A stretch of DNA of 64,000 nucleotides from Epiperipatus broadwayi (Eukaryota; Onychophora; Udeonychophora; Euonychophora; Peripatidae), in NCBI GenBank assembly GCA_028023455.1, contig JAQFVV010000031.1:3226001-3290000 (forward strand). Reading direction: 5' to 3'. The position numbers and the translations under genes were made by a program. Shown here in pieces: positions 12,041 to 23,339 of the stretch (positions are counted from its first letter, which is position 1; the number at the start of each line of letters is the position of its first letter). The notes beneath the pieces are model-generated. The model ran no database searches. It saw nothing but the letters and a program-made list of their open reading frames with translations, and had not been told where the DNA came from.

Positions 12041-13694
12041 GATGAAAATATTTTTAGAGTTTGCAAAAATTTTAGCAAAAAATATAAAATTTTAATTTTT
12101 ATGGGGTTCAGTTCTCTTTATGATCCTGTCATCTAGTGATATTAAATTGTGTCTAAACTTTTTTTATTCATAATTTCTGGAATTATTCATATAAAATTAA
12201 AAAGCAGGGGGGGAGGGGGATATAAACAACAATTTTTTTAAAAAAAAGTTTTTTATTTATGTAAATATATCAAAAATTAAAAAATGAAATAAAAAGTAAA
12301 AAATATAATTAACTTTTATAAATAAAAGTATATGGAAATCATATTTAGAACTTTATATCCATTCCAGTCTGTTCACACATCACTTGCAGCTAAGGTTCAT
12401 TTTCTTGTATCAACGTCAAATGACGTAAGTTGCAAATAATTTGCTGAATAGATTTACATTAATATAATTTGTAACATAATTCCTGATGCTTTTAGTTGTA
12501 AAAGATGCAAATATTTTTTTTTACTTTTTAATGAATTATATAAGTAAAAATTTCTTAATTTTTTATTTTAGTTTTAAAGTTTTTTGATATTATAAAGTTA
12601 TTACAAACATTAGCATATGATAAATAAAATTAGATTTTAGTTTTATAAATTGTTTTACATAGATTGTTTACGAGTATATAAGTTTGATACAATATTAAGT
12701 TGTAAAAAATATTAGATAAAAATATTATACATCTCAACTTATTCATATAATAAAAAATTGCTTAAATATTCAGTTTTTTTTTTTTGTGGTATAGTTATAA
12801 AATGAGATATTTTTTAAACATTCATAGACTGTAATATCATTTTTTTTTTAGGAAGAAGGATAGGAAAAAATATCCAAAATAGTTATTAGGGCTGTTTGTA
12901 TTTACAAATTTGTAATAATGAAAGAAGATTCTCTGTACATAAGTATCAAACAGAAGGAGTAACAGAGCCAGATCCCCAATTTAAATTTTATTAAATTTAT
13001 TGAATAAAAAGAGATTGAAACTTGGATTAAATTGGATTTAAGATAGAATGGTATCACAAAGAAAATAAATATTGTGGATTTTATATTTGTAAAATAGTTC
13101 TCTCTTTGCTATTAATTTGTAGATGTTATGTTTGAATATGTTATGATGATAATGATCTTTGTGTACTTTTGTGAATCAACTCAATGAATCATAAAATGTT
13201 TGATAATTTGTGTGTATGTTTTTTTTTAAATTTTAGTCTCATGGGATGTGCATGGTGTCAAGAAAGAGCATATCCTTATGAATCAAAAAGTATTTGTAGG
13301 AAAAGCATGAAAATTATTAATTTTAATTAAAAATCATTGTTTGAATTTTTTTAATAATGAAATATTTATTGATATTTAGCATGGTATTTTGCAATATGCA
13401 AGCAATTTAATATTTAATTTTATTCAAAAATAAAAATCAAGTGATTTTAGAGTATTATTTATAGAGATTGTTTAGTCTTTTGATGAATTGGTTACATAGG
13501 ATAATAGTATATTTGAAATAAAACTGTTTAAAAAGTTAGAATTTCTGGAAAAGAGTTTGGAAAACAAATAGGGACAAGTCATACATTTTAATGCTAATAC
13601 ATTTATGGATTTTGAGGCAACAATTTTTCTGTTTCAAATTACTAAATATCACATGATCACTATTTCTTATGCTAGCACATTACTGTTATTAAAA
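12041..13694. other. AT-rich stretch without a recognised gene
   Basis: Very A+T-rich sequence with homopolymer runs and a G-rich tract near 12206-12219. I see no coding frame, RNA gene or assignable repeat. Confidence 0.6.
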
Positions 13695-13802
13695 CAGGCA
13701 AAACTCTCCATACAGTAGTACCACTCAGTGCCAACCAGAGTAATCAATGGATGACATAAGGCTTGTGCATAAAATCCCTATCTAGTGCCTACTCATCCAA
13801 TA

Positions 13803-13844
13803 TCCCCAGATTAGTTTCTGGTTTGTGGCTTTCATCAGTGAGGA
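13803..13844 (-). ncRNA. Hammerhead-ribozyme-like motif, left arm
   Basis: This is the mirror copy of the motif at 14002-14043. On the minus strand it reads TCCTCA, CTGATGA, 13 nt, GAAACTAATC, TGGGGA. Stem I (TCCTCA with TGGGGA) is intact with one G-T wobble. The stem III hexamer is ACTAAT rather than the self-complementary ACTAGT of the other arm, so this copy has lost a base pair. Confidence 0.5.
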
Positions 13845-14001
13845 GCTTTGGATCTGAGAGCACTGCACCTAGATCTTTGAAAATATTATTGTGTTTTCAA
13901 TTTGATTCTCATAGTTTTGTAGTTAAGTAGAGATAAAAGGTGGCTGCTGGAGGGTTGCATTAGATCCTAAGATCTAGGTGCAGTGCTCTCAGATCCAAAG
14001 C

Positions 14002-14043
14002 TCCTCACTGATGAAAGCCACAAATCAGAAACTAGTCTGGGGA
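14002..14043 (+). ncRNA. Hammerhead-ribozyme-like motif, right arm
   Basis: In order: TCCTCA (14002-14007), the core CTGATGA (14008-14014), a 13 nt stem II region, GAA (14028-14030), the self-complementary hexamer ACTAGT (14031-14036), C (14037) as the expected cleavage-site base, and TGGGGA (14038-14043). TCCTCA and TGGGGA pair over 6 bp with one G-T wobble, giving stem I of a type I hammerhead. A very short self-complementary stem III is typical of the dimer-forming hammerheads known from retroelements. The weak point is stem II, whose two sides (AAGCC and AATCA) pair poorly, so activity is doubtful. Confidence 0.6.
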
Positions 14044-14151
14044 TATTGGATGAGTAGGCACTAGATAGGGATTTTATGCACAAGCCTTATGTCATCCATT
14101 GATTACTCTGGTTGGCACTGAGTGGCACTACTATATGGAGAGTTTTGCCTG

Positions 14152-14955
14152 CTTCAAATTAATTGAATACAGAAGAAATTAACTTTTTTAATAAAAGAAT
14201 TAGTATCTGATAAAGTAGAAAATAAATAACAATTGAATTATAAAAGAATTAATGTATTTAGGATATGTAGTTTGTAGTTTTAGAAAAGATAAGAAGGGAA
14301 TATGAAGATATGTTTAAAAGAAAAATTCCAATAGATGTTAGAAGTTGTTTTTAAATATTAATTTTTAAACTATTGGTATATAAATGAATGGTGAAACTAT
14401 AGGAACTTTGATAAAGAACCTGGAAAAATGAAAAAAAAAATTTTTACCAGACTATTCTACAAATAACGATTTTGTTTATATTAAATTGAAAACAATACTC
14501 CTTGCTGTAATTATTAAGAATAATGAATATTTTATAAGAAATAGTTTATGAGAAGGATGGAGAATAATGACGTTATCTATTATGAAATGAACATAATGCT
14601 CTTATTGAACAGCTGCAATAAAATTTCCAGTAGATTAAGTTTGAACTGAATTAGAAACAAGTTGATGAGTAAAAAGAAAAAAGGTCAGTGAAAAACCCTT
14701 GAAAAATGGAATAATATGGCACAAAACCAGGGAATATTTTTTTCATACATGGTATAATATCAATTTCATGATTCAGTATAAGATTACTGATGAGGTAGAA
14801 GGGATGATATCATCTTGCTGCTGTATGGAAAACTTAAAAATAAGAGTAAGTTAAAAATGAGACTAAGTCAAAAATGTAGGCTTATAATTGTTTATCAATG
14901 CAGTTTTTTATATTTTTTCATCTGGTCAAATATGTTTTAAATAAGATATGTGATG
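14152..14955. other. AT-rich stretch without a recognised gene
   Basis: Nothing assignable. Occasional protein-like phrases are broken by stops and I could not connect them to a family. Confidence 0.55.
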
Positions 14956-14959
14956 TGAT

Positions 14960-16440
14960 ACACTGTGACTTCTCCTTATACGGAGTGAGGAATCTCTCAG
15001 CCATTATGCTCAGAGAAACCTGTTAGCCACTTTACCTTCTCTCTCCATTCCCACCCTATGTTTTTTCCATATTCTTCTCTATTCTGCTCCATCCTATTTC
15101 CACAACATAATCTGTCAACTCCATGGTCTTTATATCTAAATGTCCCTTATATTTTCACAAACCCAGCATAAAAACCATTTATTCTTCCACAACTTCATTA
15201 TTTGTACCTTTCTGTTTTCAAGCATTTACATTCAATTAATAGATGCCTAATATTTTCTATGCCCTCCTTACACAACTTGCAGATTAAGTCATCCAATTTT
15301 TTCCATTTATGTGTATATTCCCTTGTTGCTAAAGATCCTGTTCGACTTTAAACAGTAAACTACTTTCTTTGCTATTATTGTAAATTAACTCGCACCCAAT
15401 ATTCTGTTTACTTTTATATATATTTAAACTCTTTTTACTCTCCATACTAGTTCTTTATCTCTCCAACTTTCTATTCTTTATTAATGCATCTATTCTTCTA
15501 ACTCATTCCTTGCCATTATAACACTTAACAATTCTCCTAACACAATCATCCTCCCTATTTTATAAGTATACTGACATAAATTCTTTATCCAAACCTTCTG
15601 CATATCAAACTATCTTTCTCACCATCTTGTTGCCTGCCCTTTACTCGTAACCCAATTACATACTATTTAACTATTCTCTTATCATCCATAAATTGTAATT
15701 TACTGAACATTTTTATTTTGCTTTTTTGCATCTCTCATATAAAAATGTGATCATCCCATTTCTCTTTGAATTGCCTCCTTTGCTGTCCATGCATCTGCAT
15801 CTAATGCATGCCTTTCTAGTACTCTTTCTACATTTTCTAAGTAATCTAATACCCCTTTACTAACACATAACACATCATTAGCAAATGTTAACCCTGCTAC
15901 TGCCACTCCCTTCCATACAATTCTAGCTACATCATATTTATTATATAAAAACACTGTTAATTTCTTTATCAGTCCCTTTCTTTTCTTTGTTTCTTCCATT
16001 CATCCAAGCAATTTCTCTTGTTACTTAAGACGATTCCCAAATAGTTATATCTATTCACCATGCTTAACTTTATATCCCCCAATAAAAATTCTTTGTTTTC
16101 TCATTCCCCATTATTAATCAACATTACTTTTCATTTTTCTTCACTAAATTTAATCCCCATCTCTTCACTCATCCTTGTGCATGTCTTCATCATAACTTCC
16201 ATATCTTCCCTATTTTATATGCACAAGATGACATCATCTGCAAATAAAAGAGCCAATAATATATATTTCCTTGCCACCTATTAATGGTATCTCCACCCCT
16301 TTCTTAGTCTTTCTATTGCTCTCTCCATTTCTCTCAAATACAACAAAAACAAAATAGGTGACATAGGAAATCCTTGCCTTCGTCCCATCTCATTTTTAAC
16401 TTTAACTGATTCTATATTCTCTAATAATCATGGAATTAGT
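14960..16440 (-). pseudogene. Decayed LINE fragment of a second family: RT 3' half and C-terminal Cys-rich motif
   Basis: On the minus strand, near 16290-16400, VKNEMGRRQGFPMSPILFLL matches RT motif 4 (normally LRQGCPLSPILF). At 15751-15999 an open stretch contains VAVAGLTFANDVLCV, the catalytic FADD box with the second Asp changed to Asn, followed by LENVERVLERHALDADAWTA. Near 15195-15290 LICKLCKEGIENIRHLLIEC resembles the Cys-Cys-His-Cys motif at the C-terminus of jockey/R1-like LINEs. Several stops and frame changes separate these blocks, and no endonuclease is found upstream, so the copy is 5' truncated near 16440. The lack of the YGxETWTL domain separates it from the RTE-like copies in this window. 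Confidence 0.65.
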
Positions 16441-17685
16441 AAAAGCGACTTTTTTAGCAAACCAATATTAAATTTTTAGATTTGTAGAATAATAGTTGAA
16501 TGGCTGAAAAAGCTTTAAAGAAAACGAGAAAGGAAAATTTTTAATACTTTAATATTATAAAAAAACAATTTGTTCTAAACGTAAATTATTTATATAGTTC
16601 ACACTAGAATACTTTCATTATGCTTACATCTGTATTTATTATGGGATGTCACGCTTACACATATATAGTGCGGTTTATTTATATGCCAATGTTTAAAAAG
16701 AAAAAGTTGCAAATGGGTTTAGGAAGAGAGACGCTATTTTGGTTAAATAATGACCTAAACAAAAGAATTCACGAGAGAGACACTTTAGTGTTTGAATAAA
16801 TTAACATAATATATTTAACAAACTGTGATCGATGCCACTTCAATCACACAAAAAAACTACATGTATATAACTGCGATGCCAGGTAAATTGGTCTCTGACA
16901 TCCATTATATTTATTAATTATTGAACAATAAAATTATCAAACAAACGTCAATATAACAAACTTTATATTTTAATTCTTGAATTAAAATATAATAAGGAAA
17001 ATTCATTTACGCATGTGGGAGTTGCTCATCGAAGGGAAATAGCTTAATGTAAGCTTTTCATGACATTCTAATTATAAATATATTAATAAATAACAAAATG
17101 GTTAAGTTATATCACAGCGTTATGGCTTATAGATTAGTTTTAGGCATAATTCTAAAATACTATAAAAAATCACGGTGTGAGCATAGGTAGCAAAATATAA
17201 GATTCAGTCCATTTTGGCTGAGTAGATGCTTCATCATTTAAGTAGGAATAAAGAAATGGTATGCCCATTTTTCTGACAGGCCATACCTGGAGAGAACAAG
17301 GAAGATAGGGAGATGCAATTGTCTGCATAGGGTAACAGTGCAGAGCTTCCACTACTCTTTCCGAAAGTGTCCTAGGGCACTTCCAATGCCAGCTAAAATG
17401 TTTATATAAGTGAAGATAGAGGATTCAGAATTCCTGATGATTCTCAAGTTATGACAAAGCAACAATGATGATGGCTGACCTATGCTGGCAATGCTATGAA
17501 ACTATAATACATCCTTTAATGACACCAAAATAACTAATGCTCTAAATATCACATTTTAATAGGGTGTAACAGCATGACTTGTGCACTAAACCAAATTATA
17601 TAACTGAAATCTAAAACTAAATGAATGTCTTAATGACATACGATTATATTTCCCTTCATTAAACGGATCCCACATGCATTTGGAA
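16441..17685. other. Intergenic sequence, no recognised gene
   Basis: AT-rich with moderately GC-richer patches around 16730-16900 and 17160-17520. A 60-codon minus-strand frame at 17170-17352 has no family resemblance I can defend. The patches may be old repeats. Confidence 0.55.
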
Positions 17686-17689
17686 TCAA

Positions 17690-20600
17690 TAAGCATTATT
17701 TAATACTCAATCAATCAATAGTAGTCTGTCCAATAGACAGGTCCAAAGGGTAGTCACTACATCAGTTCATCCATTCTTCCATTCCATTCTCTTCCTTGCC
17801 CATTTCCTCAATTCCACATAAGCCTTTCCATCTCTTATATCATCCAATAATGTCAATCTCTTCCATCCCCTCTTTTTAATTCCACTAACCATTCCCTCCA
17901 AAACATCTTTCACTATACTATAATCTCTTCTTAATATATGTCCAATCCAGTTTCTCTTTCTCTCTCTGATATTTTCAATCAATCTTCTTTCCTCATTAAC
18001 TCTTTTCAAAACTTCTTCATTTGTTACCCTACTCACCAACTGATGTTTTCCATTTTTCTCCATGTCCACATCTCAAAAGCTTCCAATCGTTTCTTAATTC
18101 TATTACTCAATGTCCATGTCTCACAACCATACAGTAATACACTCCACACATAACATTTAATTAATCTCTTCCTTAATTCTCTTTCCATAGGTCCACAAAA
18201 TATCTTTTTTCTTTTTACAAATATCACCTTTGCCAATGCTATTCTTCTTTTAACTTCATCTTCACTTCTTCCATCTTCACTCAACCAACTACCCAAATAT
18301 CTAAATCCCTTCACCTGTTGAACCATGTCATCATGGATTCCAATTTGCAGTCTTTTCCATCTCTCCCTATCCATAAACACTTAGTCTTTTCAATATTAAT
18401 CTTCATTCCATATGTGATACATCCTTCTTCCAATTTATTCAACATAGTCTGAAGATCCTTTTCCTCCTCAACAATTAGAGCCATATCATCTGCAAATCTT
18501 ATACACTTTATTACTCTCCCTCCAACATTTGCTCCTCCACAGTCCAAATAATTATTTGGTATATCTTCTAAATAAATATTAAACAAAACAGGTGACATAC
18601 TACATCCTTGCCTAACTCCACTTTTTATATTCACTTCATCAGTCTCATTACACCCAAATCTACCTCTTATCCTTTGACCATTATACATAGTCCATATCAA
18701 TCATCTTTCTTTCTAAAATACTCCTTTATCTCTTAAGATAGACATCAGTTTATTCCAGCTTACTCTATCAAATGCCTTTTCTAAATCCATAAAACATATA
18801 GCAATTCCTTTATCTCTTTCAATATATCTTTCTGCAATTATCCTAACAATACCAATGGCATCTCTTGTGCTTTTCCCTTTCCGAAAACCAAACTGTTCTT
18901 CACCAATATAATAATCAACCTTCCCATAAATCCTTTGAGTTAAAATCCTCAATAACACTTTAGAAACATGAGACAACAAACTTATTGTCCTATACTCTTC
19001 ACATTTAACAGCATTCTTCTTTTTAGCAATTGGAATCACTATAGTTCTTAAAAAATCTTCATGACAAACTCCACTATTATATATCAAATTACAAAGTCCA
19101 ACTATTTCCTTCATAGTAAATTCTCCCATTTCTCTCAAAAATTCTATAGGTACTGCATCAAATCCAACAGCCTTACCATTCTTCATTTGTGCGATTGCCT
19201 TTTTTACTTCATCCGGCAATATGTCCATACCTCTATCATCTATTGCAACATCTTCTTCATTTTCAAGTTCATAACTAATTAAATTATTTCCTCTACTAAA
19301 CAGATACCGAATATATTCTTCCCATCTTTTTAATATATCATTACTATCAATTAACCTCCTTCCATTCTTATCTGCAATCTCCCTTGCTACCCATGTCTTT
19401 TTCTCCCAAGTGATACTTCATATTCTATCAAATGCCAGATTATATCTTTTCATCTGTTGAAGCCTTTCTATCTCTTTACATTCTTGCTCCAACCACTTTT
19501 TTTTTGTTAAATTTGTTTCTCTTCTCAATTCATTATTAAATTTCCTATATGCCTTTTACCCTTCCTCAGTATTTACATTCTTCCATCATCTCTGCACTTC
19601 CATCTTTTTCAACATACCTTCAGTTATCCAAGGTCATTTTGTTTTTCTCGCATGAATAATACCTATTTCATTTTTTGCTATTTTCAAAAATCCTTTTTTA
19701 ATTCTATTCCAACACTCATCAGAGCTATTAATATATTTCCCATCCTGAACAATTCTTTTAAGTTCATTTTCACATACTAAACCAAATTTTCCCTTTTCCA
19801 TTTGTCTTAATTTATCCAAGTCCCATCTTGTGTATCTTTTCCCTTTTTTAATTCTTTTTAAACTCAACTTTAATTTAGCCATCACCAAATTATGATCTGA
19901 ATCTATATAAGCACCAGGCAAATCATGTAAACCCTTAATAGCATTCTTATATCTATTCTAAATCAATATATAATCAATTTGATAATGTTCTTTGTTACCT
20001 GGAGCTTTCCATGTATACAATCTTCTAATATGAGTTTTAAAACGGAGCTTTCCATGTATACAATCTTTTAATATGAGTTTTAAAACAAGTGTTTGCAATG
20101 ACAAACCCATTCTCTTTACAAAATTGTACAAGTCGACTACACCTTTCATTTCTTTACCAATACCATAATTTCCAACAATTTTTTTTCCCTACCTTTCCCC
20201 GCAACATCATTCCAATCCCCCAATAGCAAGCAATATACATGAATTTTTTCCTTCACATTGAATACTTTCTTCTATCTTCTCATACATTTCATCAATTTCA
20301 ATATCATCACAACTACTAGTTTGCATATAAACTTGTACAATTACCAAATCTCTAGGAGTTGCATTTATTCTCATCACCATCAACCTATCGTTAATACCAT
20401 CAACCTTTGCCACACTATTCCATATTTTCTTCCTCACAGCAATGCCAACTCCATTAATTGACCTATCACTACCTGAATAAAACAACTTTACATCTCCACT
20501 ACTTACTTCTCCACATCCCTCCCACCTCACTTTTCTTAATCCCATAATATCAATATTATTCAAATGCAACTCTCTTTTCAAATTCTCCAATTTCCCACCT

Positions 20601-21230
20601 CTCCTCAAAGATCTAACATTCCACATTCCAATTCTCAGTGTATCCCCTCTCAATGAATCATATTTATGAGGATTTCACAGTAGCCTCATGTCCACTGCTG
20701 CCGGGCAAGACACCAAAGTTATTTTTAACTAAGGTCTCAACACCAAACGTAATGATTCCTGTAGACATACTCATAATAAAACAAGCAAATTATAAGACAA
20801 AGTGGTTTCCTGTTGCCTTCTTTGCCCAGCAATAACCTCTATAATAGGCTTAGTGCACTAGCTACACCCCATAAAATGAAAATCCAACTACCACTTCCTC
20901 CTCATTGTTGTCACCTGTAGTGATCTTCTGCTGATTTGGAAGAATGCCACTGCTGACCCAGCACCCAGCAGGGTGTTGACTTATTTAATGGCAGTCAATA
21001 CTCGCCATTATACATCCACCGTCATAGGAATTGTGGAATTTTATAGAAGTAAACACACCACTGTCTCCTTCACCACTTCCTGATAATGACTGTTGTCCCA
21101 TTGTCAGCGACTGCTTATTTACAGTACTCTGCTTATTCACAGCTAACCTTCATATCTGAAAGCCATACCCCTATCCACAACCTGGGGGTGCTCTGGGTGG
21201 CATGGGACCCATGCCTTATTCCCAGATTTA
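17690..21230 (-). pseudogene. Near full-length RTE-type LINE (endonuclease plus reverse transcriptase), frameshifted
   Basis: Read 5' to 3' on the minus strand. 20207-20653 is the endonuclease N-terminus, starting MRGDTLRIGMWNVRSL and continuing to IVQVYMQTS. The usual SETRW box reads LRKVRW, so the catalytic Glu is lost. 19634-19921 holds the SDHNLV motif at the end of the endonuclease. 18713-19228 starts the RT with NGKAVGFDAVPIEF and FMDLEKAFDRV. 18311-18700 carries GVRQGCSMSPVLF and an intact FADD box. 18033-18380 and 17767-18069 give the C-terminal domain with YGCETWTL and RNWIGHILRR. Seven open pieces in shifting frames show decay, yet the domains are unusually complete. The sequence ends in TTGATTGATTGA repeats (minus strand, near 17707-17720), like the short repeat tails of RTE elements. 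About 570 bp upstream (20654-21230) look like its 5' leader. It is a dead copy. Confidence 0.85.
20001..20086. repeat. 43 bp tandem duplication inside the LINE
   Basis: GGAGCTTTCCATGTATACAA starts at 20001 and again at 20044, and the two 43 bp units differ at only about one position. Because 43 is not a multiple of three it shifts the endonuclease reading frame and is one of the breaks in this LINE. Confidence 0.9.
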
Positions 21231-21239
21231 ATACTATAA

Positions 21240-22676
21240 TGCTAAAAATGCTACATATAAATGATTATTACAGAATAAAAATAAACGGTCATTATTATTC
21301 AAAAAATATCTTATCTGGAATTTAAGCAATAGCATTCTTGTATCACATTAAATTTATAATCAATAAAAATACACTCAAGGCAGTATTAAAAAATAATCTG
21401 CCTATAAACAGAAATATTATTTTAACTATTTCTCAACCCAGCGAGCCATGGCTTTAAAACAAATAATTTAATGTAATTAAAATATCCCAGATTCACTGGG
21501 GGGGGGGGGGTTAAAAGACTAGTCTAAAATAGAGGCTAGCAGAGTTGAGTTAATTTGGCATATAAATGACATATAAAAATAAAAAATAAAAAGCAAATAA
21601 TTATGATAATAAAATTTTCCGCCCTAAATAAAATGTAAGATTTTAACTTAAATAGATGTAAGCATTTACATATACATAATGCATAGGATTATAGAGAGAC
21701 TTTCAAACAGAGATTAGGTACAAATATATTTAAAAAAAATTAATTATTACAGATATAGGTAAGCATGGAACTGTTACCTTGGCAATGTTACAACGGCTAG
21801 GTGGTTCATTCTTTGAGCATTAGTTTACAGGGATTAGCTTGGTAGTCAGCAATCTCAGTCACTGCTGCTTCTTCATTGGTATCAGCCTTCTTCCATGGCA
21901 GGAGTTTCATGATAGCGTACTAGAAGCAGCTCTGAGTGGCCCAGGGAAAGATAGTTCGGTGACCTACTCAGTAGACATTCCAAAAACTAAGCACAAAAAG
22001 AGAGTTGAAGCAAAAACTCTAAGACTGTCAGACTAAGACTCAGATTAAGACTCCTTTATCTCTAATCTATTCTATTTATACCACCCAAGCTATTACAGGA
22101 ATGATTTGACTCATTTGCCCAGAGGCAGATGAGACAATTATTAAATTCCTGAGCAAACCATAGTCCCTTTAAATTAAAAGTAAGATATAAAAAGATAAGG
22201 TTCAAATCACTTTCATTAGCAAAACCTTTTAATTAAAGTCTTTAAATTATAAAAGTAAAACTATAATAAGACGATATTTTGATTAATGAAAATCAATCAT
22301 TTAAAATATTTAATTAGTGAAGAAAACTTCACAATGGGTTGATTTGAACCTGCCATCTTGGTTATATCTTCTTCCTTTTAAATTTTTATAAAATCGAAAT
22401 TAAAAGCAAGTAAATTTTTACAAATGACAAACTTTATGTGATAAAAAATTTTTTTCTTTTAAATAAAAAAACACAAGCTTACAATATTCAAAAGTATGAA
22501 AATATCAAAATCAAAATTATAAAATATTTATTATAATAGTTTGTAATATATATAAATACATATATATGATGGCACTGTTAGTAATTTAAATATTGCTGGG
22601 TTTGAACCCTTGTACATGTTAGTTTATTTTAGGTAGGAAAACCTGAAGCTCACTCTGACTACAGAGTGATTGCTTC
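21240..22676. other. Unclassified intergenic sequence with a GC-richer core
   Basis: Contains a G13 run at 21498-21510. From about 21770 to 22140 the sequence is clearly less AT-rich than its flanks, with a 65-codon plus-strand frame (21839-22036) that I cannot match to a protein. It looks like a fragment of a repeat, perhaps an LTR-type element, but I find no terminal motifs. Confidence 0.5.
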
Positions 22677-22984
<308 letters not shown>

Positions 22985-23339
22985 ATATTTATGGCATATA
23001 AAATTAAATTTTGATCTTTTATCTCCAGGATATTGTGAAGTCATCAGACAAAGCCATAGTTGCCAGTTGAATGCGTTGACGCTAAGAATTCTCCGAGTGT
23101 AGATCCAGGCTGCCATTTGGTAATGACATTTGCTTTAGGCAGTATAATTGCAGATCATTAACAAATAAAGAAAGATTAATAAATTGTAAAAAGAATGGTC
23201 TAATATTAAATGAATCATTATGATATTCTGTGAAGTTAGAAAAAAATATGAAGACACGATTTAAAAAGTAACATGTTATTTACTACAAAATTACAAATAT
23301 TGAAAACACAAATGAAATGCGATTTATTGTAAAAAAAAA

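Larger units (their letters stand above)
13695..14151. mobile_element. Fold-back element: two 182 bp arms, ~98 % identical, 93 bp loop
   Basis: The left arm (13695-13876) and the right arm (13970-14151) are reverse complements over their full length with only four mismatches by my count. The loop (13877-13969) is ordinary AT-rich sequence. The arms are richer in G+C than the surroundings and contain no coding frame. Each arm contains one hammerhead-like core: minus strand 13803-13844 and plus strand 14002-14043. The high arm identity implies either a recent origin or ongoing conversion between arms. No clear target duplication is visible. It could be a PLE-derived inverted terminal-repeat pair or a MITE-like element. 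Confidence 0.9.
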
